This document shows positions 7,451 through 13,444 of a stretch of DNA of 13,979 nucleotides, piece after piece. The translations under genes and the position numbers were made by a program. The stretch covers positions 1 to 13,979 of the forward strand of contig CAMWXQ010000010.1 of assembly GCA_947178235.1 (NCBI GenBank). The letters are read 5' to 3'. The stretch is from an uncultured Muribaculaceae bacterium (GTDB lineage: Bacteria > Bacteroidota > Bacteroidia > Bacteroidales > Muribaculaceae). How positions within the stretch are numbered: the first letter of the stretch is position 1; every line of letters begins with the position of its first letter. A model generated the notes under the pieces. It was not told where the DNA came from, made no database searches, and worked only from the letters and a program-made list of their open reading frames with translations.

Positions 7451-7691
7451 CATCCACAAAGGCGCGGAGCGCCGTGTTCGTGAGCAACCCCACCAGGAGC
7501 GAAGCGGAGGGTGGGGAGAGTGCAATAAGGTAGATAATGAGGCTCGGAGAGCTGAATTTATGGTAAACAAGTTGGGTACCATTAAATCAGCTCTCCGAGC
7601 CTCAGAGTTGTATGCGTATTATTTCCCCCACCCTCCGCTTCGCTCCTGGTGGGGTTGCTCACGAACACGGCGCTCCGCGCCTCCGTGGATG
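7451..7691. repeat. Large nested inverted repeat, REPIN/MITE-like
   Basis: Arms 7451-7516 and 7626-7691 (66 bases each) are inverted copies matching at 64 of 66 positions; the only differences are two adjacent bases at 7458-7459. Each arm contains two mini-hairpins: GGCGC-GGA-GCGCC (7461-7473; mirrored at 7669-7681) and CCCCACC...GGTGGGG (7488-7494 with 7510-7516). The 109-base centre holds a second inverted repeat, 17 perfect bases at 7539-7555 and 7587-7603. No target-site duplication was seen at the outer ends. Two REP-like hairpins in inverted order around a spacer is the architecture of a REPIN; a MITE or extragenic palindrome is the alternative. Confidence 0.85.
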
Positions 7692-7718
7692 GGGGGTATG
7701 GTGTTAAAGATTAATCCA

Positions 7719-8456
7719 TCACGGCCTTATCGTGTACTCCTGGCCGGGGCGGTCGAGGCAGATACATTCGGTCGAGACACCCTTGGGGATGTAGGAGGCG
7801 AACTCGCAGGCCTTCTGAGGCTCACCCCAGAAATGCATCGGGAAGAAGTAACCTGTCTTGATGTCCGAGAGGAATGTCTGTGCGCCACGGGCGAAGTCAT
7901 CGCCGAGACGTGCGTCGACGGGGAACATCACTATGTCGATGGCGGGATGCTCGGTGGTGATCCGTGCGACTATGGTGTTGAATTTCTCTTCCATGCGCTT
8001 CTGCTCCTGGGGCGTGGAGTCCTCGGTCCAACGCCAGTCGTTGAGGTCGCCGGCGTGGAAGATGGTCTCGCCCGAGGGGAGGGTCACGAGGAACGACACA
8101 CCCACGTCGGTCGAGGCATAGGCATGTACCGAGGCGAGGCCTGGGATGCTCTCGATGGTGTCGCCCGCGCTCATCCACGCGACGGACAGACCCTTCTTGG
8201 GCACGAGCTTCGAGAAGATGTCATTGGAGAGGACATAGGTGCGCTTGCGGTTCTGCGCAAGCTCGAATATCGAGGTGTTGAAGTGGTCGGGGTGATGGTG
8301 GCTGACAAAGAAGATGACGGGGGTCTCCGGATCGGGAGACTCGGCCAGGACCTTTTCGAGCTTCTTGTCGGGATCCTTGTAGTAGTCGAAAACCATTATG
8401 GCCGAGGGGGCCGTCACCGCGAACCCGCTGTGGTCGAGATAAGTAACTTTAATCAT
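7719..8456 (-). CDS. Metallo-beta-lactamase-fold hydrolase, UlaG-like (COG2220)
   Basis: Predicted metal-dependent hydrolase, 245 residues, cytoplasmic (no signal peptide). The HxHxDH metal site is HHHPDH at 53-58. The third metal histidine and Gly-Asp are in FHAGDLNDW (134-141), and the last ligands are probably Asp181 and His208 in FPMHFW. UlaG-type members open lactones or act on phosphoesters; the substrate here is unknown. The ATG at 8456 is chosen because the family begins with a beta strand (IKVTYLDHSGFAV); the frame opens upstream to 8513, but that stretch lies in a GC hairpin. It lies downstream of the FHS transporter in the same direction, separated by the hairpin, so cotranscription is uncertain. 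Its stop is followed by the 389-base gap. Confidence 0.9.
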   Translation of the reverse strand: MIKVTYLDHSGFAVTAPSAIMVFDYYKDPDKKLEKVLAESPDPETPVIFFVSHHHPDHFNTSIFELAQNRKRTYVLSNDIFSKLVPKKGLSVAWMSAGDTIESIPGLASVHAYASTDVGVSFLVTLPSGETIFHAGDLNDWRWTEDSTPQEQKRMEEKFNTIVARITTEHPAIDIVMFPVDARLGDDFARGAQTFLSDIKTGYFFPMHFWGEPQKACEFASYIPKGVSTECICLDRPGQEYTIRP

Positions 8457-8486
8457 AGTCTTAATCCTTTTTATTTCTGGAAATAT

Positions 8487-8534
8487 AACGCCCCCCGCTC
8501 CACGGAGGTTCAATCCGTGCGTGCGGGGGGCGTT
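8487..8534. terminator. Strong GC-rich hairpin between transporter and hydrolase genes
   Basis: A perfect 12-base stem pairs 8487-8498 (AACGCCCCCCGC) with 8523-8534. Inside it a second stem pairs CACGGA (8501-8506) with TCCGTG (8514-8519) around a 7-base loop. It begins 22 bases past the transporter stop, where a terminator would be. On the minus strand the hairpin is followed by ATATTTCC, a poor U-tract, so it may only weaken read-through or stabilise the upstream mRNA. Confidence 0.6.
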
Positions 8535-8555
8535 GTGCGGGTTGTGGTCTAAGTG

Positions 8556-10079
8556 TCAGAGGTTGCGGGGGTCGACGGCTTCTTCTTCGTCGACGGGGAT
8601 GTCGGTGTTGACGTTCTTGTGACCGGCCACGCCGTAGAAGAGGATGTAGGCGAGCATGGCGACGATGAGCCAGTAGGAGGCCATGTAGCCTGCCTGGCCG
8701 GCAATCCAGCTCTGTACGAGGGGCATCACGCCACCGCCGACAACCATCATCATGAAGATTCCCGAGGCCTGGGCGGTGTACTTGCCGAGGCCCTCGACGG
8801 CGAGGTTGAAGATGCCGCCCCACATACAGGAGGTGCAGAGGCCGCAAAGGATGAGGAGCAGTGCGCTGACGGGGACGCGGGGAGTGGTGGTGAGGTCCGT
8901 GAGCACGTCGGCGGGAGTCAGCTGGAATTCCTCGTGGATGAGCTTGGCATAGGGGGCGAGGAGGGTCATGTCCTTGGTCTCGATGAACTCGTTGGCTACG
9001 AACGAGGGGACGCCGGCTGTGGCCAGTATCTCCTGGGTGTTCTCGACGGGGTCATATACGATGCCGGGGACAGCGATGCCGTTCTCCTTCGGGATGAGGA
9101 TGGAGAGTACGACGAGGATGATGCCCACCGAGGCGACGGTGGTGATCTGTGCGCGGGTGCTGACAGAGCCCGAGATGAAGCCCGAGAGGGTGCGGCCCAC
9201 GAGCATGAGGAGCCAGTATATGGCCACGATGGCGCCTGCGATGGTCGAGGCGGCGCCGATGACCCCTGCGCCGGATGCGCCCTGGTCGGCGAGGTAGAAG
9301 TTGAGGGTGCCGGGGATGCCGATCTCGATGCCGACATAGAAGAAGATGGCGATGACACCGAGGACGGTGTGGCGGAAGTTCCAGGGCGAGTGCGAGTACT
9401 TGACCTTCTTGCCCGAGCCGTTGTTGCCCGGTTCGGGGATGGCGGTGAGCCCCACGACGACGAAGGCGACGGCGAACACGCCCATCGCAACCCACATGAG
9501 GGGGCCTACGTCGGCCATCTGGGTCTTGGTGGTGAGCTGGCCGATCATGGCGCCCACGAAGAGGGGGGTCAGCGTGCCGGCCAGGGAGTTGAGGGCGCCG
9601 GCGCTTTGGAGCAGCTGGTTGCCGGCCTTGCCGCCGCCGCCGAGCAGGTTGAGCATCGGGCAGCAGACGGTGTTGAGCATACATACGCAGAAGCCGCAGA
9701 TGAATGCGCCGAGGAGATATACGAAGAAGTTGAGGGTCACGGGGCTGCCGCCGATGTTGGTGACCACGGTGTCGGTGCCGACAATGCTCGAAAGCCACTG
9801 GACGAGAAGGCCGATGAAGCCCACGGCCATGGCCCAGAGGGCGGTCTTCTTATAACCGATTTTCACGAGCATGTTGCCTGCGGGGATACCCATGAAGAGG
9901 TAAGCCAGGAAGTTCATCATGTTACCCATCATGCCCAGCGTCGAGTTGCCGGCGAACTTGAAGCCCCAGATGGTGCCGATAGGTGCGGCCAGGTTGGTCA
10001 CGAAAGCGATCATCGCATAGACGCAGAACATCACGACTATGGCGAGAATGCGACCGTTCTTCTTTTCCGAAGTTGTCAT
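8556..10079 (-). CDS. MFS sugar transporter, FHS (FucP/GluP-like) family
   Basis: Predicted inner-membrane sugar symporter of the fucose-galactose-glucose:H+ family, 507 residues with about 12 hydrophobic spans. The family loop motif MGIPAGNMLVKIGYKKT lies at 63-79, with MWGGIFNLAVEGLGKYT in the second half at 399-415. Two features depart from E. coli FucP. The ETAANPY-like helix motif reads MLNTVCCPMLNLLGG (about 134-148), and the early helix has TNLAAPIG instead of an Asp-bearing motif, so the acidic residues used for proton coupling in FucP are not at the expected places. A long hydrophilic insert of about 70 residues (about 310-382) follows the eighth or ninth span. The substrate is probably a hexose, but this is inference. 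A -7 box lies 94 bases upstream. Confidence 0.9.
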   Translation of the reverse strand: MTTSEKKNGRILAIVVMFCVYAMIAFVTNLAAPIGTIWGFKFAGNSTLGMMGNMMNFLAYLFMGIPAGNMLVKIGYKKTALWAMAVGFIGLLVQWLSSIVGTDTVVTNIGGSPVTLNFFVYLLGAFICGFCVCMLNTVCCPMLNLLGGGGKAGNQLLQSAGALNSLAGTLTPLFVGAMIGQLTTKTQMADVGPLMWVAMGVFAVAFVVVGLTAIPEPGNNGSGKKVKYSHSPWNFRHTVLGVIAIFFYVGIEIGIPGTLNFYLADQGASGAGVIGAASTIAGAIVAIYWLLMLVGRTLSGFISGSVSTRAQITTVASVGIILVVLSILIPKENGIAVPGIVYDPVENTQEILATAGVPSFVANEFIETKDMTLLAPYAKLIHEEFQLTPADVLTDLTTTPRVPVSALLLILCGLCTSCMWGGIFNLAVEGLGKYTAQASGIFMMMVVGGGVMPLVQSWIAGQAGYMASYWLIVAMLAYILFYGVAGHKNVNTDIPVDEEEAVDPRNL

Positions 10080-10173
10080 AGTGTTGTTTTAGAAAGGAGG
10101 ATTTATTGGAATTATTGGTTTCTTTTTTACCTTTGGTCAGCGGCTTCGGGCCGTCACGGACGGCACCACCCCA

Positions 10174-10181
10174 CAAAGGTA
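10174..10181 (-). promoter_or_regulatory. Candidate -7 box for the FHS transporter gene
   Basis: The minus strand reads TACCTTTG, a full match to TAnnTTTG. At the -33 distance I find no TTTG (GATG at N19), so only half of the consensus is present. The resulting leader of roughly 90 bases contains a short perfect stem, GCCGTC with GACGGC, near its 5' end. Confidence 0.5.
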
Positions 10182-10183
10182 GT

Positions 10184-10233
10184 CAATTTTTCCGTAACCT
10201 CATCCCCCGCAGGGGGTAAATTTGAAAAAATTG
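10184..10233. terminator. Candidate terminator or stem-loop after the DUF6048-like gene
   Basis: CAATTTTT (10184-10191) pairs with AAAAATTG (10226-10233), and a central CCCCC-GCA-GGGGG hairpin lies at 10204-10216. The structure starts just past the stop of the outer-membrane protein gene. A GC hairpin flanked by A and T runs on both sides could work in either direction, but the runs are not directly against the GC stem. It also abuts the -7 box of the next gene. Confidence 0.4.
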
Positions 10234-10235
10234 TC

Positions 10236-11144
10236 TCACAGACCCGCGTCAGGCATATCGGCTGGCGTGGGGGCCCTGTTGAGATCGAACGTGTAGGCGA
10301 ACGAGAAGCTCCCCGTGACGGCCGACGACCGTTTGCCGTATCCGGGGATGTACATGGGCTCTCCGTGTGGGGCCTTGGATGAGTGCAGGACGGTGTGGTA
10401 GATGATGTTCCACCCCGCGGAGAGGCCTCCTACGATGCGCACGCGCAGCCCGAAGCTGATTTCGAGGAATCCCGTGGTGGACGAGAGGCCGTCGAGCACA
10501 AAGTGCGACGGGTCGTTCCAATACCCCTCGTCGACGGTGATGTCGGTGACACTCCACCGCTGGAAGGCGAGGCCGTAGCGCATCCCGGCCAATAGCTGAT
10601 AGTCGGGATTGGAGTTGTAGAGGAAGTTGTATGATGCGCCGAGCTTGAAGAAGGGCGATATGGATGTACGGAAGGTATAGTTGTTGTTGGCGGGTGTGTC
10701 GTTGCAGTCCCCGAGACCGAAGGCGAAGGCGGGGAAGTAGCGGTTGTGCATGTTCAGTTCGCCCCAAACCTCGCCGAGGCCGTACTTCTGGCCGAAGATG
10801 CGCATGAGCGGGTCCCACACATTGACCCCGGCGGTGGCGCGGAAGATGAGTGGGTACTCCATAGGGGGGACGCGCCCGACGAGGGTCGAGTCGACGAACT
10901 CCTTGCCGGTGATGGTGTCGACGGTGACGGTCCGCCCCTCGGCGTCGGTGGTGGTGACGAGGTGTGTGCGGTCGATGACCCCCGGGGTCTCGGTCTGTGC
11001 GGGGGTCTGTCCCGGGGTAGAGGGGCGCACGGGGGTGATGCGCCTCTGGGCCGTGGCCGCGGGGATGGCCGCGAGCACGAGGATGAGCACCGCGGCGAGC
11101 CTCAGTGCGAGGGTGCGTATGTCTGAGTGTACGATGGTCGTCAT
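10236..11144 (-). CDS. Probable outer-membrane beta-barrel protein, DUF6048-like
   Basis: Function unknown. The 302-residue product begins with a clear signal peptide: LALRLAAVLILVLAAIPAATA, with likely cleavage before QRR at about residue 33. A Pro/Thr-rich linker follows (about 36-55). The remainder alternates aromatic and small residues in strand-like stretches typical of a barrel or porin-like fold (ISPFFKLGASYNFLY, LLAGMRYGLAF, LEISFGLRVRIV, GSFSFAYTFDL). From memory such proteins are annotated DUF6048 in Bacteroidetes and sit beside a DUF6452 lipoprotein, exactly as here; a profile search would be needed to confirm. The ATG at 11144 overlaps the lipoprotein TGA as ATGA (11141-11144). 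A longer frame reaching 11582 is only the shadow of the lipoprotein gene. Confidence 0.82.
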   Translation of the reverse strand: MTTIVHSDIRTLALRLAAVLILVLAAIPAATAQRRITPVRPSTPGQTPAQTETPGVIDRTHLVTTTDAEGRTVTVDTITGKEFVDSTLVGRVPPMEYPLIFRATAGVNVWDPLMRIFGQKYGLGEVWGELNMHNRYFPAFAFGLGDCNDTPANNNYTFRTSISPFFKLGASYNFLYNSNPDYQLLAGMRYGLAFQRWSVTDITVDEGYWNDPSHFVLDGLSSTTGFLEISFGLRVRIVGGLSAGWNIIYHTVLHSSKAPHGEPMYIPGYGKRSSAVTGSFSFAYTFDLNRAPTPADMPDAGL

Positions 11145-11632
11145 TCTTCGGAGGTTCGGAAGTATATCTGCACGGTCTCGCGCTCGACATTGGTCACGAG
11201 CGAGTCTGAGAGGCCCACGGAGTCGATGAGGTGCGAGGTGTGGGTGAGGCGCGTGATTCGGTAGTGGTACATGGCCCCGCACTCCTCGGATGCGAAGAAG
11301 GGTATCGAGGTGTAGGCGAAGGTGATGGTGTCGTTGAGCTCCACGAAGTCGAGTGCGCGCTGGCAGTAGCGTATGCAGAAGGATGTCTCGGTGCGCGTCG
11401 AGCGCAGGGGCAGGTAGACCTGTGCCGAGGAGGCATCGGGGCTGAGCAGCAGCGAGTCTCCCGGAGCCCCGACGCCGTGTATGGCGATCGAGTCGGGACG
11501 TATGGACTGCCCCAACGACATGGAGTAGAATCCGGCCAGGGGTATGGAGTTCTGATTGTCGGTGCAGCCCACGCTGTTGCACCCCGCCGCGAGGAGCAGG
11601 ATGGCGAGGAGGGGGAGCAGAAGTCGATGCAT
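11141..11632 (-). CDS. Small lipoprotein, DUF6452-like
   Basis: Function unknown. The 163-residue product has a classic lipoprotein signal, MHRLLLPLLAILLLAAGC, with the acylated Cys at 18, so it should be anchored in a membrane facing the periplasm. The mature part is a short beta-rich domain with repeated Asp-Ser/Asp-Thr strand patterns (RPDSIAIHGV, DSLLLSPD, LRSTRTETSF). The ATG at 11632 is used although the frame stays open to 11713: the added 27 residues would be translated from the inverted repeat and would bury the signal peptide. Four-base overlap with the following barrel-like gene suggests the two products work together at the outer membrane (inference). The pairing resembles the DUF6452/DUF6048 pair I recall from Bacteroidales. 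Confidence 0.82.
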   Translation of the reverse strand: MHRLLLPLLAILLLAAGCNSVGCTDNQNSIPLAGFYSMSLGQSIRPDSIAIHGVGAPGDSLLLSPDASSAQVYLPLRSTRTETSFCIRYCQRALDFVELNDTITFAYTSIPFFASEECGAMYHYRITRLTHTSHLIDSVGLSDSLVTNVERETVQIYFRTSEE

Positions 11633-11634
11633 TG

Positions 11635-11731
11635 GGAATTGAGAATTGAAAATTGAGAATTGAGAATTATCTTGTTTGTTGAATCGTATGAGAGTTGAAT
11701 TCTCAATTCTCAATTTTCAATTCTCAATTCC
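11635..11731. repeat. 34-bp perfect AT-rich inverted repeat
   Basis: Arms 11635-11668 and 11698-11731 are exact inverted copies around a 29-base spacer. Each arm is built of GAATT-GA and AAATT-GA words, giving an internal period of about 7 bases. The left arm ends 2 bases from the lipoprotein ATG; the right arm contains the last 22 bases of the GT2 gene, including its stop. It could fold into one long hairpin at the GT2 3' end. Confidence 0.9.
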
Positions 11732-12672
11732 TCCTTAATCTCATAATGGTTCCTCCCGGGGGAGTTGCGGACTATGAGCTCGCCGAGGAAGCCGGTGAGG
11801 AAGAGCATCGTCCCGAGGAGCATCATCGTGAGGGCGAGGTAGAAGTATGGCGAGGATGTCACGAGCGTGTAGGGGTTGCCCGCATACATATTATATAGCT
11901 TGCCGAATCCGACGACCGCCACGGCGATGAAGCCGATGATGAACATCAGCGAGCCGAGCAGCCCGAAGAAGTGCATCGGCTTGGCACCGAACTTGCCCGT
12001 GAACCAGAGCGTGGCGAGGTCGAGGTAGCCGTTGACAAAGCGGTCGAGGCCGAATTTGGTCGTGCCGTACTTGCGTGCCTGGTGCTGGACAACCTTCTCG
12101 CCGATCTTGGCGAATCCCGCGTTCTTGGCCAGGTAGGGTATGTAGCGGTGCATGTCTCCGTAGACCTCTATATGCTTGACGACATCGTGGCGGTACGCTT
12201 TGAGACCACAGTTGAAGTCGTGCAGGTTCCGGATGCCGCTCACCTTGCGGGCCGTCGCGTTGAAGAGCTTTGTGGGTATGGTCTTCGAGAGGGGGTCGTA
12301 GCGTTTCTTCTTCCACCCCGAGACGAGGTCATAACCCTCGGCGGTGATCATGCGGTAGAGTTCGGGGATCTCGTCGGGCGAGTCCTGGAGGTCGGCGTCC
12401 ATGGTGATGACCACGTCCCCCTGGGCCATCCCGAAGCCGGTGTTGAGGGCGGGGCTCTTGCCGTAGTTGCGGCGGAAGGATGCTCCGCGGAGGTTCGGGT
12501 TCTTGGCCGCGAGCTCCTTGATGACATCCCACGATCCGTCGGTGCTGCCATCGTCCACGAAGATGACCTCGTATGTGAAGTTGTTCTTGTCCATCACCCG
12601 CTCGATCCATGCCGCGAGCTCGGGGAGCGACTCGGCCTCGTTGTAGAGGGGGACGATTACGGAAATATCCAT
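11710..12672 (-). CDS. Glycosyltransferase family 2, DPM1/GtrB-like polyprenyl-phosphate type
   Basis: Predicted to transfer a sugar from a nucleotide donor to polyprenyl phosphate at the cytoplasmic face of the inner membrane; 320 residues. The GT2 N-terminal motif VIVPLYNEAESLPEL starts at 5, FVDDGSTD is at 38-45, and the metal-binding DAD at 92-94 lies within MDADLQDSPDEIP. HDFNCGLKAYR (151-161) and ARKYGTTKFGLDRF match the dolichyl-phosphate mannosyltransferase/GtrB pattern. Two C-terminal membrane spans lie at about 233-256 and 276-302. The final residues ELRIEN are encoded by an inverted-repeat arm, so the native tail was probably altered by the repeat. In related genomes I recall this gene next to a DUF4199 gene, as here. 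The sugar is not identifiable. Confidence 0.92.
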   Translation of the reverse strand: MDISVIVPLYNEAESLPELAAWIERVMDKNNFTYEVIFVDDGSTDGSWDVIKELAAKNPNLRGASFRRNYGKSPALNTGFGMAQGDVVITMDADLQDSPDEIPELYRMITAEGYDLVSGWKKKRYDPLSKTIPTKLFNATARKVSGIRNLHDFNCGLKAYRHDVVKHIEVYGDMHRYIPYLAKNAGFAKIGEKVVQHQARKYGTTKFGLDRFVNGYLDLATLWFTGKFGAKPMHFFGLLGSLMFIIGFIAVAVVGFGKLYNMYAGNPYTLVTSSPYFYLALTMMLLGTMLFLTGFLGELIVRNSPGRNHYEIKEELRIEN

Positions 12673-12692
12673 ATTGCTTAGGTGGTTATGGT

Positions 12693-12807
12693 GAATTAAG
12701 AATTAAAAATTAAGAATTATGAATTCAAATAAGCGTGTAGTTATGGTCAAATTCAAGATTCACAGATAATTCTTAATTCATAATTCTTAATTTTTAATTC
12801 TTAATTC
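12693..12807. repeat. 33-bp perfect AT-rich inverted repeat
   Basis: Arms 12693-12725 and 12775-12807 are exact inverted copies around a 49-base spacer. They are built from GAATTAA and AAATTAA words, a relative of the repeat at 11635-11731 with A in place of G. The left arm starts 20 bases upstream of the GT2 ATG, and the right arm contains the last 21 bases of the DUF4199 gene including its TAA stop. A long AT hairpin could form between the two genes. Confidence 0.9.
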
Positions 12808-13350
12808 CTGCGGGCGCCGTACCAGCGCAAGTATGCCGCTGAGGAGCATGGCGAGGCAGGAGCCCGAGAATATCTCCAAGAATATCAGCTCAACCGATAT
12901 GGAGATGGCCGACGGCATGAAGTTGGCCTCGACCATCTGACGCGCGAGCATGGCCGACTGGTCGAATGTGGTGCCGGGGAAGCGCCCCTCCATGCCCGCG
13001 AGCGTCTCCATCTGCGAGGATATGAACCCGGGGTCAATCCAGCGCATGTACACCGTCATCACGGCGCCCGAGACGAGGGCCGCGCAGACAAAGATCATGA
13101 CGCCGTGCATCCAGTTGACCGCAAAGGCCGAGGCACGTCCGAGGCGGCGGTCGTAGCGACGCATGAAGGTGTAGACGATGGCGGGCACGGCGACAAACAT
13201 CCCCAGGGCCACGAGGGCCAGGAGCGGTATCCGCGAAGAGTTGACCAGGCCCAGGGACATGGCCGAGAGATATATGCCCATGAGGAAGCCGTCGTCGGCT
13301 CCCTGGCGGTAGGGGGACTTGAAGGTCATCGGTTGCAGGTTGTGTGACAT
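12787..13350 (-). CDS. DUF4199-like inner-membrane protein
   Basis: Function unknown. With the ATG at 13350 it has 187 residues and four hydrophobic segments: about 20-37 (FLMGIYLSAMSLGLV), 42-60 (IPLLALVALGMFVAVPAIVYTF), 75-98 (MHGVMIFVCAALVSGAVMTVY) and 150-180 (ISVELIFLEIFSGSCLAMLLSGILALV). This layout, and its place just upstream of a GT2 gene, fit the DUF4199 family of Bacteroidetes; the family call is from memory of the pattern. An ATG at 13329 (MTFKSPYRQG) is an equally possible start; the open frame up to 13395 runs through the promoter and is rejected. The last residues ELRIKN derive from an inverted-repeat arm. A promoter -7 box lies at 13393-13400. Confidence 0.78.
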   Translation of the reverse strand: MSHNLQPMTFKSPYRQGADDGFLMGIYLSAMSLGLVNSSRIPLLALVALGMFVAVPAIVYTFMRRYDRRLGRASAFAVNWMHGVMIFVCAALVSGAVMTVYMRWIDPGFISSQMETLAGMEGRFPGTTFDQSAMLARQMVEANFMPSAISISVELIFLEIFSGSCLAMLLSGILALVRRPQELRIKN

Positions 13351-13392
13351 GGATGCGTGGATGAGGGTGAGAGGTATTGGTTTACGAAGTAG

Positions 13393-13400
13393 CAAAGTTA
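13393..13400 (-). promoter_or_regulatory. -7 box of the promoter for the DUF4199-GT2 operon
   Basis: The minus strand reads TAACTTTG, a full match to TAnnTTTG. Upstream at N20 lies CTTG, one base off the -33 TTTG. The predicted transcription start near 13386 gives a leader of about 35 bases to the ATG at 13350. The same 8-base box drives the Na/Pi gene in this window. Confidence 0.7.
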
Positions 13401-13407
13401 CGCAAAA

Positions 13408-13439
13408 TTTGGCAGTATGTCAAGAAAATAGTAATTTTG
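13408..13439 (+). promoter_or_regulatory. Promoter for lptE, probably leaderless
   Basis: TTTG (13408-13411) is followed after 20 bases by TAATTTTG (13432-13439), matching the Bacteroidetes consensus. Transcription should begin about 4-7 bases after the box, that is within a base or two of the lptE ATG at 13445. The element interleaves with the minus-strand promoter of the DUF4199 gene. Confidence 0.7.
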
Positions 13440-13444
13440 TGGTG

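Larger units (their letters stand above)
7330..7718. other. 389-base intergenic region
   Basis: No credible gene. It holds the promoter of the Na/Pi gene at its left end, the nested inverted repeat 7451-7691, and short unique flanks. Open frames on both strands here mirror each other because they are translations of the two repeat arms, and both contain the same Trp-rich peptide, so I treat them as spurious. Confidence 0.8.

Noticed and set aside
7379..7582. 67-codon minus-strand frame in the 389-base gap
   Set aside because: It encodes the same Trp-rich peptide as the opposite strand because both read an inverted-repeat arm.
7560..8552. 330-codon plus-strand frame across the repeat and the hydrolase gene
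   Set aside because: Its start is translated repeat arm and the rest is antisense to the hydrolase, which has an intact metal site.
8553..10382. 609-codon open frame on the plus strand, opposite the FHS transporter
   Set aside because: Low-complexity Asp/Glu/Gly/His product without family features, and a mirror of a confident membrane protein gene.
10236..11582. 448-codon frame with a long N-terminal part before the DUF6048-like protein
   Set aside because: The added 146 residues are His/Arg-rich shadow of the lipoprotein gene and would bury a clear signal peptide.
11633..11713. N-terminal extension of the lipoprotein gene
   Set aside because: Residues would be repeat-encoded and would place 27 residues ahead of a perfect lipoprotein signal.
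12673..12786. Promoter for the GT2 gene in the repeat spacer
   Set aside because: A TTTG is followed by CTTATTTG, which misses the TA of the -7 consensus and the spacing; cotranscription with the DUF4199 gene is simpler.
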